Assembly (NCBI RefSeq): GCF_002263515.1
Contig: NZ_CP022752.1
Span: 310,001 to 374,000, forward strand
Source: Actinopolyspora erythraea
GTDB taxonomy: Bacteria; Actinomycetota; Actinomycetes; Mycobacteriales; Pseudonocardiaceae
Length of the DNA stretch: 64,000 bases
Direction of reading: 5' to 3'
Both the position numbers and the translations under genes were made by a program. Positions 1-8,302 of the stretch are shown here, piece by piece; the stretch's first letter is position 1; each line of letters begins with the position of its first letter. Under the pieces are notes generated by a model. The model had not been told where the DNA came from and did no database searches. It was given only the letters and a program-made list of their open reading frames with translations.

Positions 1-1
1 C

Positions 2-871
2 TGGCGCACGGCCTTTCACGGTGGAGCGCAGTACGCGATGGAACTGGCCTCCGAGGAACAACGGCTGGTGGGGCTGCTCACCGAACTGACCGAGGAGACC
101 GCTTCCGGTGAGGGGAGGCTGCTCGCGGTGCTCGGCGGCCGCGGCGGCGCGGGAGCATCGGTGCTGGCCGCCGTCACGGCTGTGCTCGCCGCCCGCACGG
201 GCAGAAGCTGCACCCTGCTCGACTGCGACGCGCTGGGTGGTGGGCTGGACCTGGTGCTGGGGGAGGAGCACGCCTCGGGGCTGCGGTGGCCGGAGCTCTC
301 GGTTGGCAGCGGCAGGTTCACGGTGGCCGCGTTGCGCGAGGCCCTCCCCTCACGACGGCTCGGTTCCGGCGAGATAGCCACGTTGAGCTGTGCTCGGGAG
401 AAGGCCCAGCACGGTATGACGTCCGAGTCGGTCCGGGCTGTCCTCGACGCGGCCCGGCGGGCGGGGCAGACCGTGGTGTGCGATCTGCCCCGGACTCGGG
501 ACGAGACCACGCTGGCGGTGCTGCGCAGGGCCGACCTCACGGTGATGGTGGTTCCGGCCGAGATACGCGCCTGTGCGGCAGCGACCGGTGTGCTGAACAA
601 CCTGGGCGACGCCGTGCCCGGACCCGTGCGGGCCGTCGTTCGGGGACCGGCGCCGGGTGGGCTGCGCGTGGCCGACGTGCAACGGGCCGTGGGGCTGGAG
701 GTGCTCACCACGATGCGAACCGATCGGGGATTGCCCGCCCTCGTCGACCGGTTCGGACTCTGCGGGGTTCGGCTCGGTGGGCACCGACCACCGGTGCGCG
801 CCGCTCGGAAACTGCTCCGGGCCCTCGACGGGATCGCCGAGAAGTCCGTCCGAACAGGGGACTCCCGGTAG
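2..871 (+). CDS. ssd: Septum-site determining protein Ssd / TadZ-CpaE-like ATPase, 5'-truncated by window edge
   Basis: MinD/CpaE-superfamily protein that in actinobacteria partners the Tad pilus genes; known members influence septum placement or localise the pilus machine. The reading frame is open back to the first bases of the window (visible start ...WRTAFHGGAQYA then MELASEEQR), so the ATG at 38 is probably internal and the N-terminal receiver-like part is missing. A deviant P-loop GGRGGAGAS lies at about visible residues 44-52, lacking the usual lysine of KGGxGKT, as is typical of Ssd. It is followed by LLDCDALGGGLDL, the conserved strand-2 segment. The C-terminal half has the DLPR and VMVVPAE segments expected of the fold. 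tadA follows on the same strand, but about 2.3 kb away rather than directly adjacent. The family call is firm; the exact role is inferred. Confidence 0.85.
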   Translation, partial: WRTAFHGGAQYAMELASEEQRLVGLLTELTEETASGEGRLLAVLGGRGGAGASVLAAVTAVLAARTGRSCTLLDCDALGGGLDLVLGEEHASGLRWPELSVGSGRFTVAALREALPSRRLGSGEIATLSCAREKAQHGMTSESVRAVLDAARRAGQTVVCDLPRTRDETTLAVLRRADLTVMVVPAEIRACAAATGVLNNLGDAVPGPVRAVVRGPAPGGLRVADVQRAVGLEVLTTMRTDRGLPALVDRFGLCGVRLGGHRPPVRAARKLLRALDGIAEKSVRTGDSR

Positions 872-1758
872 CGGCAAGGAACTCGCGCCGCTCGGGTGCC
901 GCCGGCGATGTGGGTCGCCTCCCTGTAACATCCGGATCTGCGGAGAGGAGGCACGTACCACGTGCCCCGCTGTATGGTTCCGCCGCGAGGTGTCCGGCCC
1001 GTGTTCCGGAATCGCTCGGGTCGTTCCCGAAGCGGTGTTGCCCCCGGTGGTAGTACTGTCCGTGTTCGACGACCGGTGAAGCGGGCGGCTCGATCGAACG
1101 AGTTCCGAAACGGTCGTGACGACGGCCGTTCCACGTCGCGTGCTCGGCTTTCGTCGGACCCGACCCGTTCGGGAGGAAGAAAGATCACGATGTCGTCCGG
1201 TCAAAATCGTGCCTCTTTTTGATTGCGATTCGGGATACCCGCCCGGTTGGCGGTCCACTCCCGTTCGAGTCGCTGCAGCCCGGCGTCGGAATTCGACGTG
1301 TGTGCTTTAGGCTTCGTCGCGCCGAGTCGAGGTGATGCCGTTTTCGGTTCCCGGCGCCCGGTGCGTGATCACCGTGGACACATGCCTCCCCGTCAGGAGC
1401 GTAGTGGTGTTCCCACCTGTGTTCGCGGGCAGTGTCGTCCCGGTGTCCCCCAGGAGTCTTTCGTGGTCACGGATACTCGTCCGACACGCTAACCTCGTCG
1501 TGTCGGGTTCGCACGCCGGAAGGAGCGAGTGGGTTTTCGAGCGGGCGCGAAGCGAGCTGTCGATCTTCGACGAAGATTATTTTCCGTTGATGTCGAATTT
1601 GATCCGGCAAACTTCGGGGTAATACGGGTAAACTCGCTCCAGAGTTCTTGCGCGAAGCCCGTGAATGCGACCAGGGGTGTCGTGTTCCGTGTTCGCACAC
1701 CCGTGGATCCCTTCCGGGGCCACGACTATTTCGGACAGTTGTCGGGAGGAGGTTCGCG
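872..1758. other. Intergenic 0.9 kb between ssd and a small unknown gene; several dyads, no convincing gene
   Basis: No frame here has coding character that I trust. Visible structure: a perfect dyad GGCACGT-acc-ACGTGCC at 950-966; a perfect 8-bp hairpin CCGACACG...CGTGTCGG at 1481-1506; and ATCTTCG-a-CGAAGAT at 1563-1577, which looks like an operator. The 1560-1650 stretch is clearly AT-richer than its surroundings and probably carries the promoter of the following gene. A possible but poorly spaced pair is TTGATC at 1599 and TAATAC at 1620. A purine-rich GAGAGGAGG sits before a GTG at 962, but the protein it would encode is a low-complexity Arg/Ser run. Confidence 0.4.
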
Positions 1759-2142
1759 GTGTCCGAGTCTTCCTGCTCCAACCCGCGACCCATGGATGTC
1801 ACGATCGCCGAGAGTGTTGTTCGAACCGCCACCGGAACCGTCGATTCCGAAATGGTGGACCAGATCGCCCGAGTCCTGGCTCGTCACTCCGCGTTCAGTT
1901 CGGAACTCGCAGATACGGCAGCTCGGGGAATGCTTACCCCTGAAGAGGTGACGGAAGTGAGCGCGCGTGCACATGAGGTGACCGAGCGAGAGATCCAGCG
2001 GGTGCTCGCACGCGCACCGGTGTACGACTCGGACGTCCCGGTACCGCCCCAGCCGCGCGGGCGGCCCGCCGTGGAGACGTACGGTTCGGACTCCGCGCCA
2101 CCTTCCAGAACGGCGGCGGCGATGTTGGGGGTGCACCCCTGA
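1759..2142 (+). CDS. Small hypothetical protein (127 aa)
   Basis: I do not recognise the family. The GTG start at 1759 is chosen because GGGAGG lies about nine bases upstream; an in-frame ATG at 1792 (MDVTIAES) is the alternative. There is no signal peptide and no membrane segment. Residues about 12-95 are predicted by eye to be helical, rich in Ala, Glu, Val and Arg (for example TPEEVTEVSARAHEV), followed by a Pro/Ser-rich tail. It is mildly acidic and soluble. It sits alone between ssd and the tad operon, on the same strand, where most actinobacteria have no gene. A role with the pilus system would be guilt by association only. Confidence 0.55.
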   Translation: MSESSCSNPRPMDVTIAESVVRTATGTVDSEMVDQIARVLARHSAFSSELADTAARGMLTPEEVTEVSARAHEVTEREIQRVLARAPVYDSDVPVPPQPRGRPAVETYGSDSAPPSRTAAAMLGVHP

Positions 2143-2464
2143 GCGGGGGTTACCGCTCCGCTCCTCGGGAGTCATGGCGGGCGGAACCCCACGGTGGGCT
2201 CGTTCCGCCACACCCGCTGCCTCCGAGTGGGAACCCGCACCACGCCCGGAGTTCCCGGGGAGCGCGTCGTTCCCGGGGAGTGCCTCGGCGAAGAACGACT
2301 CGGACCTCGTGTCCGGTTCCGCGCGACCGGACGGACTCGTCCGGCGGAGCGCTGTTCGGCGGTTCCTCGGAGCGCGACTCTCCCGTGGAGCGCGGAGTGC
2401 TCGCGTTGGAGCGGGACTTCGGGGAGGGCGAGTGCCTCCAGTGGAGGACCGCGGGGCGTACTCC
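2143..2464. other. Intergenic, no gene seen
   Basis: GC-rich spacer between two small convergent genes. It holds a short imperfect tandem repeat around TTCCCGGGGAG (near 2258 and 2271). Frames open on both strands here look like GC-bias artefacts. No obvious terminator with a T-tract is visible. Confidence 0.4.
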
Positions 2465-2653
2465 TCAGTGCTCGGGCTGGTGGGCGCGTGAGGACAGGGC
2501 GTCGATGACGTCGTCCAGCTCCGCCAACCGGCGCCGGAGAAGCACCGCACGTGCCGGATCCTCGGTTTCCTCCAGTTCCGCTGCCAGTTCCCCGTAGCGG
2601 GTCAGCAGTCCGGCGGTGTCGTCGCCGGATGTTTTCCACCCCTGCTCGTCCAT
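2465..2653 (-). CDS. Small coiled-coil hypothetical protein (62 aa)
   Basis: The protein begins MDEQGWKTSGDD and continues as a charged amphipathic helix (LLTRYGELAAELEE and LLRRRLAELDDVIDAL) with heptad-like leucines, suggesting a two-helix hairpin or dimer. The ATG at 2653 is preceded on the minus strand by a GAAGGTGG Shine-Dalgarno-like sequence. The frame continues upstream, but that part is low-complexity and unlikely to be translated. It lies opposite to the tad operon and shares the 2654-3145 spacer with tadA. Function unknown. The regular heptad pattern and acidic/basic alternation argue for a real gene despite its size. Confidence 0.55.
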   Translation of the reverse strand: MDEQGWKTSGDDTAGLLTRYGELAAELEETEDPARAVLLRRRLAELDDVIDALSSRAHQPEH

Positions 2654-3145
2654 CTTGACTTCCACCTTCGTCGTGTGAGGTTCGCCGAACCGCTCGGACC
2701 GGTGGGCGGTGGGCTCCGTTCGCCCTCGTGCGGAGCCGGTGGTTCTCGGGCCCCGGTGCGGGGGTCTGCCCGCCGAGCTCGCCGCGGCGTACCCGAAACG
2801 CGCGCCGATCATCCCCTCCTCCTCCCGGGACGCACGTGATCTCCCCGTCGCGGAGTCCGTCCCCGGTAACCGCTTCGTGCCGCGAAGAGTCCTAACACGA
2901 ATGGAGCATCGGTGCCACGCAATCGGCTTCCTCCGACCGGGACGCTCCGAACCGGCGGTGGACTCGCGGGCCCGTAGAGAACTCCGCACCGTCGCCGCGG
3001 TTCGGTTGTCCACAGCGGCTTCGGTTCTCCCCACCTCCGAAGGTCCGGGGTGCCGCCACTCCTCGAACCGGAGCAGGCTGATCGGTGCGGACGACGAGAC
3101 GGCACGGGAGGCTCCCTGCCGTCGCACCGAACGGAGGTGGGATCG
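2654..3145. other. Divergent intergenic region upstream of tadA
   Basis: About 0.5 kb shared by a small minus-strand gene and the tad operon; it must carry the pilus operon promoter, but I cannot place the -35/-10 with confidence. A sequence identical to the actinobacterial DnaA-box consensus, TTGTCCACA, is at 3006-3014. It is single, so probably not an origin. No gene is supported. Confidence 0.4.
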
Positions 3146-4375
3146 ATGCCGCTATCCACCGGGAGGTACTCCACCGTGGAGCCGGGCACGGCCGACGGGG
3201 CTCGGGTGGACGAGGAGCTGGTGAACCGGGTGCGGGCACGTCTGGTCTCGGAAGGAGCGCGGCTGACCTCGCGGGACATAGCCCTCGCAGTGCGGGAGGA
3301 GGCCGGGACCCCGCTCGGCGATGGCGAGGTCCTCCGCACGATCCGTCTGCTGCACCGCGAGTTCCTCGGAGCGGGACCGCTGGAGTCGTTGCTGAATCGT
3401 TCTGACGTCACCGACGTCCTGGTCAGCGGGCCGAACGACGTGTGGCTGGATCGCGGTCACGGTCTGGAGCGCGCCGGGGTGAGCTTCGCGGACGAGGAGG
3501 AGGTGCGCAGACTCGCCCAGCGGCTCGCCCTGGCCGCCGGGAGGAGACTCGACGACGCGCAACCCTGGGTGGACGGGTGGTTACCCGAGAACGCGACGGG
3601 GAGCACCGTGCGACTGCACGCGGTGCTCGCTCCGGTGGCCGCCGACGGAACCTGCGTCTCGTTGCGGGTGCTGCGCCAGACCTCGCACGACCTGGCGAGT
3701 CTCCGTCGGCTTTCGGCGTTCGACTCCGAGATCTGCGCGCTGCTGCGTTCGGTCGTCACCTCCCGGCTGGCGTTCCTGGTCACGGGCAGTACCGGCTCGG
3801 GCAAGACGACTCTGCTCGGCGCGCTGCTGGGCGAGGTGCCGGACACCGAACGCATCGTGTGCGTGGAGGAGGCCCGGGAGCTCCGGCCGGCCCACCCGCA
3901 CGTCGTCCGCCTCGTGGCCCGCCCGCCCAACGTCGAGGGCGCCGGGCAGATTCGGATGAGCGAACTCGTGCGGCAGGCCCTGCGGATGCGCCCGGACCGC
4001 ATCGTCGTGGGGGAGGCTCGTGGCGCCGAGGTCCGGGAACTGCTCGACTGCCTGAACACCGGTCACGAGGGCGGGGCGGGAACGGTGCACGCCAACTCGC
4101 CCGCCGAGGTGCCCGCCCGTATGGAGGCGCTGGCGGCGCACGGTGGAGTGGAGCGCGGTGCGCTGCACAGCCAGCTCGCCGCGGCGATCCGCGTGGTGCT
4201 GCACATGCGCCGCACCGCTCGTCACGGACGACATCTCGCCGGAATAGGCGTGCTGCGACGGTCCGGTTCGGAGACCACGGTCCGTCCGGCCTGGGAACCG
4301 GGATCCGGTTGGGCGCGGGAATCCCATCGACTGTTGGACATGCTCGCCGAGCGCTCGGACGCCGAGAAATGCTGA
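3146..4375 (+). CDS. tadA: TadA family conjugal-transfer/pilus assembly ATPase (409 aa)
   Basis: Type II/IV secretion-system ATPase that would power assembly of a Tad (Flp-type) pilus on the cytoplasmic face of the membrane, acting with TadB and TadC below. Walker A is GSTGSGKTT at residues 214-222, with the Walker B / His-box region RPDRIVVGEARG near 282-293 and NTGHEGGAGTVHA after it, both hallmarks of VirB11/TadA enzymes. The ATG at 3146 is preceded by ACGGAGGTGG at good spacing; longer in-frame extensions have no such site. The stop overlaps the tadB start (ATGCTGA), so the two are probably translationally coupled. It is the actinobacterial Rv3659c type. Confidence 0.93.
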   Translation: MPLSTGRYSTVEPGTADGARVDEELVNRVRARLVSEGARLTSRDIALAVREEAGTPLGDGEVLRTIRLLHREFLGAGPLESLLNRSDVTDVLVSGPNDVWLDRGHGLERAGVSFADEEEVRRLAQRLALAAGRRLDDAQPWVDGWLPENATGSTVRLHAVLAPVAADGTCVSLRVLRQTSHDLASLRRLSAFDSEICALLRSVVTSRLAFLVTGSTGSGKTTLLGALLGEVPDTERIVCVEEARELRPAHPHVVRLVARPPNVEGAGQIRMSELVRQALRMRPDRIVVGEARGAEVRELLDCLNTGHEGGAGTVHANSPAEVPARMEALAAHGGVERGALHSQLAAAIRVVLHMRRTARHGRHLAGIGVLRRSGSETTVRPAWEPGSGWARESHRLLDMLAERSDAEKC

Positions 4376-5214
4376 TCACGGCTGACCACCCGGATACGCG
4401 GATGGTTCCGGTCGCCGTCGCGCTCGCTTCGGCGGCGGTTCTGCTCGGGATGCCCGACCGGGTCGCCGCGAACAGGTTGGCGGGACTGCGCGGTCGGGGC
4501 GGGCCCGCGCCCCGACCGTGGCTTCGTCCGGCCGTACCGGTGCTCGGTTCAGCGGCGACGGTGCTGCTCGCATCGCTGGCAGGTGTGACGGTGGCTCTCG
4601 CCGCCGTCCTGCTGGGCTGGCTCGGTCTGCGACATCGCCGCTGGCGAGCGCGTTCGGCGCGCAGGTTGCGGATGCTGCACGCGTTGGTCGTCGGGCTGCG
4701 GGTGCTGGTGGGCGAACTGGAAGCGGGGGCGCATCCCGCCACGGCGGCCGAGAACGCCGCCGCCGACAGCTGCGCCGAGGAGACGCGGGTGTTGTTCGTC
4801 GAACTCGCCTCCACCGTCCGGTTGGGAGGTTCCCCGACTGACGACTTCGGCGCCGGGCGCCTTCCGGCCGAGACCCGCCGGGAGGCCTCTCGGATCGCCC
4901 GCCGGTGGCGGCTGGCGGAACGGCACGGGGTTCCGCTGGCACGTCTGCTCGAAACCGTGCGGGCGGACCTGGACCATCGGCTCCGCACCGCCCGTGAGCT
5001 CGAAGCCAAGCTGGCGGGACCCCGCGCCACCGCCGCTGTGCTGCTCGCGCTGCCGGTCCTCGGGGTGGCACTCGGGCAGCTGAGCGGGGCCGGTGCCCTG
5101 GCTGTGCTCACCACCGATCAGCTCGGGAGGATCATGCTGCTGGCGGGTACCGCGCTGCTGTGTGCGGGGGTGCTGTGGGTCCAGCGGTTGACCGGGAGCG
5201 GAGCGGAGCCGTGA
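4369..5214 (+). CDS. tadB: TadB-like pilus assembly / type II secretion F-family membrane protein (281 aa)
   Basis: Inner-membrane platform protein of the Tad system. Two hydrophobic segments near the N-terminus (about residues 12-25 and 48-75) are followed by a cytoplasmic four-helix T2SSF domain with the typical LRVLVGELEAGAHPATA motif. Two further membrane helices lie at about 220-275. The ATG at 4369 overlaps the tadA stop, and its own stop overlaps the tadC GTG (GTGA), giving a tightly packed operon. It is short for the family but normal for actinobacterial Rv3658c-type proteins. Confidence 0.88.
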   Translation: MLITADHPDTRMVPVAVALASAAVLLGMPDRVAANRLAGLRGRGGPAPRPWLRPAVPVLGSAATVLLASLAGVTVALAAVLLGWLGLRHRRWRARSARRLRMLHALVVGLRVLVGELEAGAHPATAAENAAADSCAEETRVLFVELASTVRLGGSPTDDFGAGRLPAETRREASRIARRWRLAERHGVPLARLLETVRADLDHRLRTARELEAKLAGPRATAAVLLALPVLGVALGQLSGAGALAVLTTDQLGRIMLLAGTALLCAGVLWVQRLTGSGAEP

Positions 5215-6014
5215 ACCCGCCGGTCGCGCTGTTCGAACCACCGGTCCTACCGATGGTTGCCGCCGCGCTCCTGCTGTTGGGTGAAGGGCCCGCTGCCCGG
5301 AGGCTCCGTGGTGTGCTGCCGCTCCGGCGAGCCACGAACTCGGCGAGGACATCCCGAGCGCCGGACGGCGCACGGGAGAAACTCGCCCGGTTGGTGCGGA
5401 TCGATGTACGGCGAGGCTTGCTCGTCTCGCTGGCACTCGCTTCGGCGGTCGGAGGCTGCTTGATCGCGGTGCTGCGGGGAACCTCCGGTGCCGCGGTGTT
5501 CCCGCTCGCCGTGGCGGCAGCGCTCGGGACCGCCTCCGTCCTGCTCGGCAGGCACAGAAAGCCACCCACCACTTCGCCGCTGCGGGTCGCGGCGGGGTGT
5601 GATCTGCTGGCCGCGGGACTGCGGGCCGGACTGCCGCCTACCGCACTGCTCGACGAGATGGCCACGGAGTTCGAGGAACCGGCCGCCGAAGGTCTCCGCG
5701 AGGTGTCCCGTTCGTTGTCCCTGGGAGCGGACCCGGCCACGGGGTGGGAGCCCGCGGCACGGCACGCGGAAACCGCCGAACTCGCCCGAGCGGCACGTCG
5801 CAGCCTGGGCAGCGGCAGCGGTCTGGCGAGGGTGGCGGCCGAGATCGCCGTGCGGAAACGAGCGGCTGCTTCCGACGACGCGGTGGCGCACACGGAGCGG
5901 ACCGCCGTGCGGGTGACGGCACCACTGGGACTGTGCTTCCTGCCCGCCTTCTTCTGCCTCGGCGTGCTGCCGACGGTGCTGGGGATGGTGCACCGGCTCG
6001 ATCTCCACTCGTGA
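5211..6014 (+). CDS. tadC: TadC-like pilus assembly / type II secretion F-family membrane protein (267 aa)
   Basis: Second platform protein of the Tad pilus machine. It shows membrane helices near residues 10-22, 70-115 and 235-258, and between them the T2SSF cytoplasmic bundle including CDLLAAGLRAGLPPTALLDEM and LGSGSGLARVAAEIAVR. The GTG start at 5211 overlaps the tadB stop in GTGA, preferred over longer forms that begin inside tadB. TadB and TadC homologues normally heterodimerise. The next gene begins 69 nt after the stop, so the operon probably continues. Confidence 0.87.
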   Translation: MNPPVALFEPPVLPMVAAALLLLGEGPAARRLRGVLPLRRATNSARTSRAPDGAREKLARLVRIDVRRGLLVSLALASAVGGCLIAVLRGTSGAAVFPLAVAAALGTASVLLGRHRKPPTTSPLRVAAGCDLLAAGLRAGLPPTALLDEMATEFEEPAAEGLREVSRSLSLGADPATGWEPAARHAETAELARAARRSLGSGSGLARVAAEIAVRKRAAASDDAVAHTERTAVRVTAPLGLCFLPAFFCLGVLPTVLGMVHRLDLHS

Positions 6015-6083
6015 CCCGCTGTTCGACCGACCGAACCGCGCTCAGGGAACCACTCACCGATGTTCGAACGAAAGGAGCTGAGC

Positions 6084-6320
6084 ATGACGCTGTTCCGACT
6101 GCCGCACCGCCGCGCCCGGGCGGTGCTCCGAGACGTCCTCCTACCGCGAGCACGCCGTGTGCTGGAGGGGGATTCGGGGATGAGCACCGCGGAGTACGCG
6201 CTGGGGACTTTGGCCGCCGCGGCGTTCGCCTCCGTGCTCTACATGGTGGTGACCAGTGATTTCGTCACCGAGGCGCTGACCTCGCTGCTGCGGGAGGCGC
6301 TTTCGGGGCAGGCGCGTTGA
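6084..6320 (+). CDS. DUF4244 pilin-like protein (78 aa)
   Basis: Short membrane protein that occupies the pilin position in actinobacterial tad clusters. The core GMSTAEYALGTLAAAAF resembles a type IVb (Flp) prepilin: a small residue, then an early Glu (TAEYA), then one hydrophobic helix of about 20 residues ending before TSDFVTEAL. The ATG at 6084 is chosen over the ATG at 6060 because AAGGAG lies six bases in front of it. The conserved DUF4244 family and the position between tadC and the TadE-like genes support a structural pilus role; processing by a prepilin peptidase is inferred, and no peptidase gene is in the window. Confidence 0.85.
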   Translation: MTLFRLPHRRARAVLRDVLLPRARRVLEGDSGMSTAEYALGTLAAAAFASVLYMVVTSDFVTEALTSLLREALSGQAR

Positions 6321-6985
6321 TCCGGGGTGACGCGCCGAGCCCGGCTGGTCGAAGGACCGGTGTACCCGGCAGCGGGAGGCCGGCGGCGGTTCTCGCGGTG
6401 CCCCGCCGGCACAGTGCGGCGCCCCGATCCCCCTCGGACGGTCCTCGCGGTAGTGCCAGCGGTGACTCCCGGGGCGGTGCCCACCGCTCGGCGGAACGTT
6501 GCGGCACCGGCAGCGCCGGAAAGGCTCCGTTGGCCGAGCCCTTCGGGAGTCACCGCTCAGCCGAGCGGGACGTGGGTGGTGACCCCGACTCGGGGAGCGC
6601 GACCGTGGAAGCGGCATTGGGGATCTGTTCCGTGGTGGCGGTGTTCCTGCTGGCGCTGGGAGGGGTCACGGCCGTGTTCCTCCAGCTGCGCTGCACCGAT
6701 GCCGCGATCGAAGCCGCAAGGCTGCACGCCCGTGGTGACGGTGCCCGCGCGGAACGGGCCCTCGAACGCTCGGCTCCTCAAGACGCTCGGCACCGTGTCA
6801 CCGTCGCGAACGGACACGTCACGGTCACGGTCTCCCTCCGGCCGCTCGGCGGAGTGCTGCCCCTCCGGTTGCGGGCCCGCGCCCATGCGGTGCTCGAACC
6901 GGGGGTCGCCGGTTCACGTACCACGAGCGGATCGCTCGCCGGAGTCCGAGATCGCGGAGAGGGACTTCCCGAGGGGGAGCGGTGA
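6317..6985 (+). CDS. TadE-like pseudopilin/minor pilin protein (up to 222 aa, start uncertain)
   Basis: The TadE signature GSATVEAALG is followed by a single membrane helix (ICSVVAVFLLALGGVTAVFLQL) and a C-terminal extracytoplasmic domain starting TDAAIEAARLHARGD; members are minor pilins or anchors of the Tad pilus. The start is ambiguous. A TTG at 6317 overlaps the previous stop (TTGA), as elsewhere in this operon, but would add about 85 residues of Ser/Arg/Gly low-complexity sequence. A GTG at 6572 would give a 137-residue protein of normal family length. The downstream stop overlaps the next start in GTGA. The family call is firm; the N-terminus is not. Confidence 0.75.
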   Translation: MIRGDAPSPAGRRTGVPGSGRPAAVLAVPRRHSAAPRSPSDGPRGSASGDSRGGAHRSAERCGTGSAGKAPLAEPFGSHRSAERDVGGDPDSGSATVEAALGICSVVAVFLLALGGVTAVFLQLRCTDAAIEAARLHARGDGARAERALERSAPQDARHRVTVANGHVTVTVSLRPLGGVLPLRLRARAHAVLEPGVAGSRTTSGSLAGVRDRGEGLPEGER

Positions 6986-7392
6986 GAGCGAGGAACCGCG
7001 ACGGTTCTCCCCGGGCAGCGTGCGAGAACGACTGTCCGCCAGGTGAGCGGGGCAGTGCGACGGTCCCGGCCGCGATGCTGACGCTGGCCGTGCTCGCGGT
7101 GTGCTGGCTCGGAGTCCAGTTCGGAACGGTCGTCGTGGCCGGGCACCGGACGCGGGGAGCGGCCGACCTCGCGGCGCTGGCCGCGGCGGCGTACGCCCCC
7201 GAAGGGCAGCGAGCGGCCTGCTCCCGGGCGGCGGAGGTTACGCGGCGGATGGACGTCAGGCTGTCGAGTTGCCGGACGCACGGCTGGTTGGCGCGGATTC
7301 GCACCGAATCGACGGTGTCGGGCGCCCCGCCGGGGATGCGACGCGTGACCGGTCGAGCCCTCGCGGGCCCGGTCGACGACCGAGGTGACTGA
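6982..7392 (+). CDS. TadG/TadE-like secreted helical protein, Rv3654c type (136 aa)
   Basis: The GTG at 6982 overlaps the TadE-like stop (GTGA). After a short basic N-terminus the motif RGSATVPAAMLTLAVLAVCW gives one membrane helix (about residues 23-52), then GHRTRGAADLAALAAAAYA, the segment shared with actinobacterial Rv3654c-like proteins and Flp pilus TadG N-termini. The rest is a short extracytoplasmic tail with two Cys (CSRAAEV and LSSCRTHG) that might form a disulphide. It is the last gene of the tad operon; a strong hairpin follows at 7483-7520. Confidence 0.8.
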   Translation: MRARNRDGSPRAACENDCPPGERGSATVPAAMLTLAVLAVCWLGVQFGTVVVAGHRTRGAADLAALAAAAYAPEGQRAACSRAAEVTRRMDVRLSSCRTHGWLARIRTESTVSGAPPGMRRVTGRALAGPVDDRGD

Positions 7393-7482
7393 GCCCGTAC
7401 GACGGTCCGCGCACCGGTTCGAGGCTGCCGGCCGCTCGTCCTCGTGGGCACGCGGCTTCGCGAGCCGCCTTTGGTCGCGGTC

Positions 7483-7520
7483 CGCCGATACCGCTCGTCA
7501 CACGATGAGCGGTATCGGCG
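7483..7520 (+). terminator. Strong hairpin after the tad operon
   Basis: Two 17-nt arms (7483-7499 and 7504-7520) around CGCCGATACCGCTC are complementary at 16 of 17 positions, with a 4-nt loop ACAC. There is no T-tract, as is common for actinobacterial terminators. It lies 91 nt after the last tad gene and about 150 nt before the next. An operator for the downstream gene is the alternative. Confidence 0.6.
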
Positions 7521-7672
7521 CGACCATTCGACACGACGCGGAGTTCGGCCGCTCTGTTGCACGGATCACGCTCGTCGCCCTCCGGTGACCGGTCGTCGAC
7601 GCGGGGGTGTACGAAACGCCTTCGGTTGCCGTTTCTTGGGGGTACCAGCGCGGAACAAGGAGGCGAAGCGGA

Positions 7673-8302
7673 ATGGATTTGGCGACGGAAGGTTGGCACA
7701 ACGCCTTCCGGATCGAGCTGCGTGTGCAGGTCTTCGAACTGGCCTCGCGCGGCTGGCCGGTGTTTCCGGGAAGCTACCCGTCGGCGGAGGGGTGGGTCGG
7801 CCACGAGACCTCGGCCGAGGACCTCGGACACGGTCCGGTTCCGGTGCACCGCGACTGGCGGGAGCGGCTCACCGCGGACGCCTCGGACGTCGCGGGCTGG
7901 TGGGCCGACCGGCCCTACAGCGTCCTGCTGGCCACGGGGGGCGGAGTCGAGACGATCGAGGTCGACGCCGATCTCGGACGGCGTGCCGCGATCGCGTTGC
8001 GCGCGCTGGCAACCCCCACGCCGATCGCGGCGACCCCCTACGGCCGGTGGTACTTCTTCACCGAGGCGGGGCGGGGACTCAACGAGGAACTGGCCGGGAC
8101 GGCCGGGGTGAGACTGCACTCCACCGGCAGCTGGCTGCCGCTGCCGCCCTCGACGTTCCCGAACGGGGTGCTGCACTGGCGCGTCAAGCCGCAGCTCTGC
8201 GACTGGCGCCTTCCCGATCCGGCGCACGTCCAGGACGCGCTCACCACGGGCCTGCACCAGCTCTCCGGTGACCGGGGGAGGGCGCTCACCGCCACGGTCT
8301 GA
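7673..8302 (+). CDS. Prim-Pol (bifunctional DNA primase/polymerase N-terminal) domain protein (209 aa)
   Basis: Stand-alone copy of the archaeo-eukaryotic-primase-like Prim-Pol domain found in many actinobacterial chromosomes near topA. Visible features: GWPVFPGSYPSAEGW near the N-terminus, VLLATGGGVETIEVDAD (the segment normally holding the metal-binding acidic pair, here E/D-x-D), and TPYGRWYFFTEAGRG with a conserved aromatic pattern. No helicase domain follows. ATG 7673 is preceded by AAGGAGGC. Most isolated family members have no known function, and catalytic primase activity should not be assumed. It is flanked by the tad operon and a convergent helicase. Confidence 0.75.
   Translation: MDLATEGWHNAFRIELRVQVFELASRGWPVFPGSYPSAEGWVGHETSAEDLGHGPVPVHRDWRERLTADASDVAGWWADRPYSVLLATGGGVETIEVDADLGRRAAIALRALATPTPIAATPYGRWYFFTEAGRGLNEELAGTAGVRLHSTGSWLPLPPSTFPNGVLHWRVKPQLCDWRLPDPAHVQDALTTGLHQLSGDRGRALTATV

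Noticed and set aside
962..1222. 86-codon + strand frame with a GAGAGGAGG sequence upstream
   Set aside because: The spacing is long and the product is a low-complexity Arg/Ser/Gly sequence with no conserved pattern. The purine-rich stretch is probably incidental.
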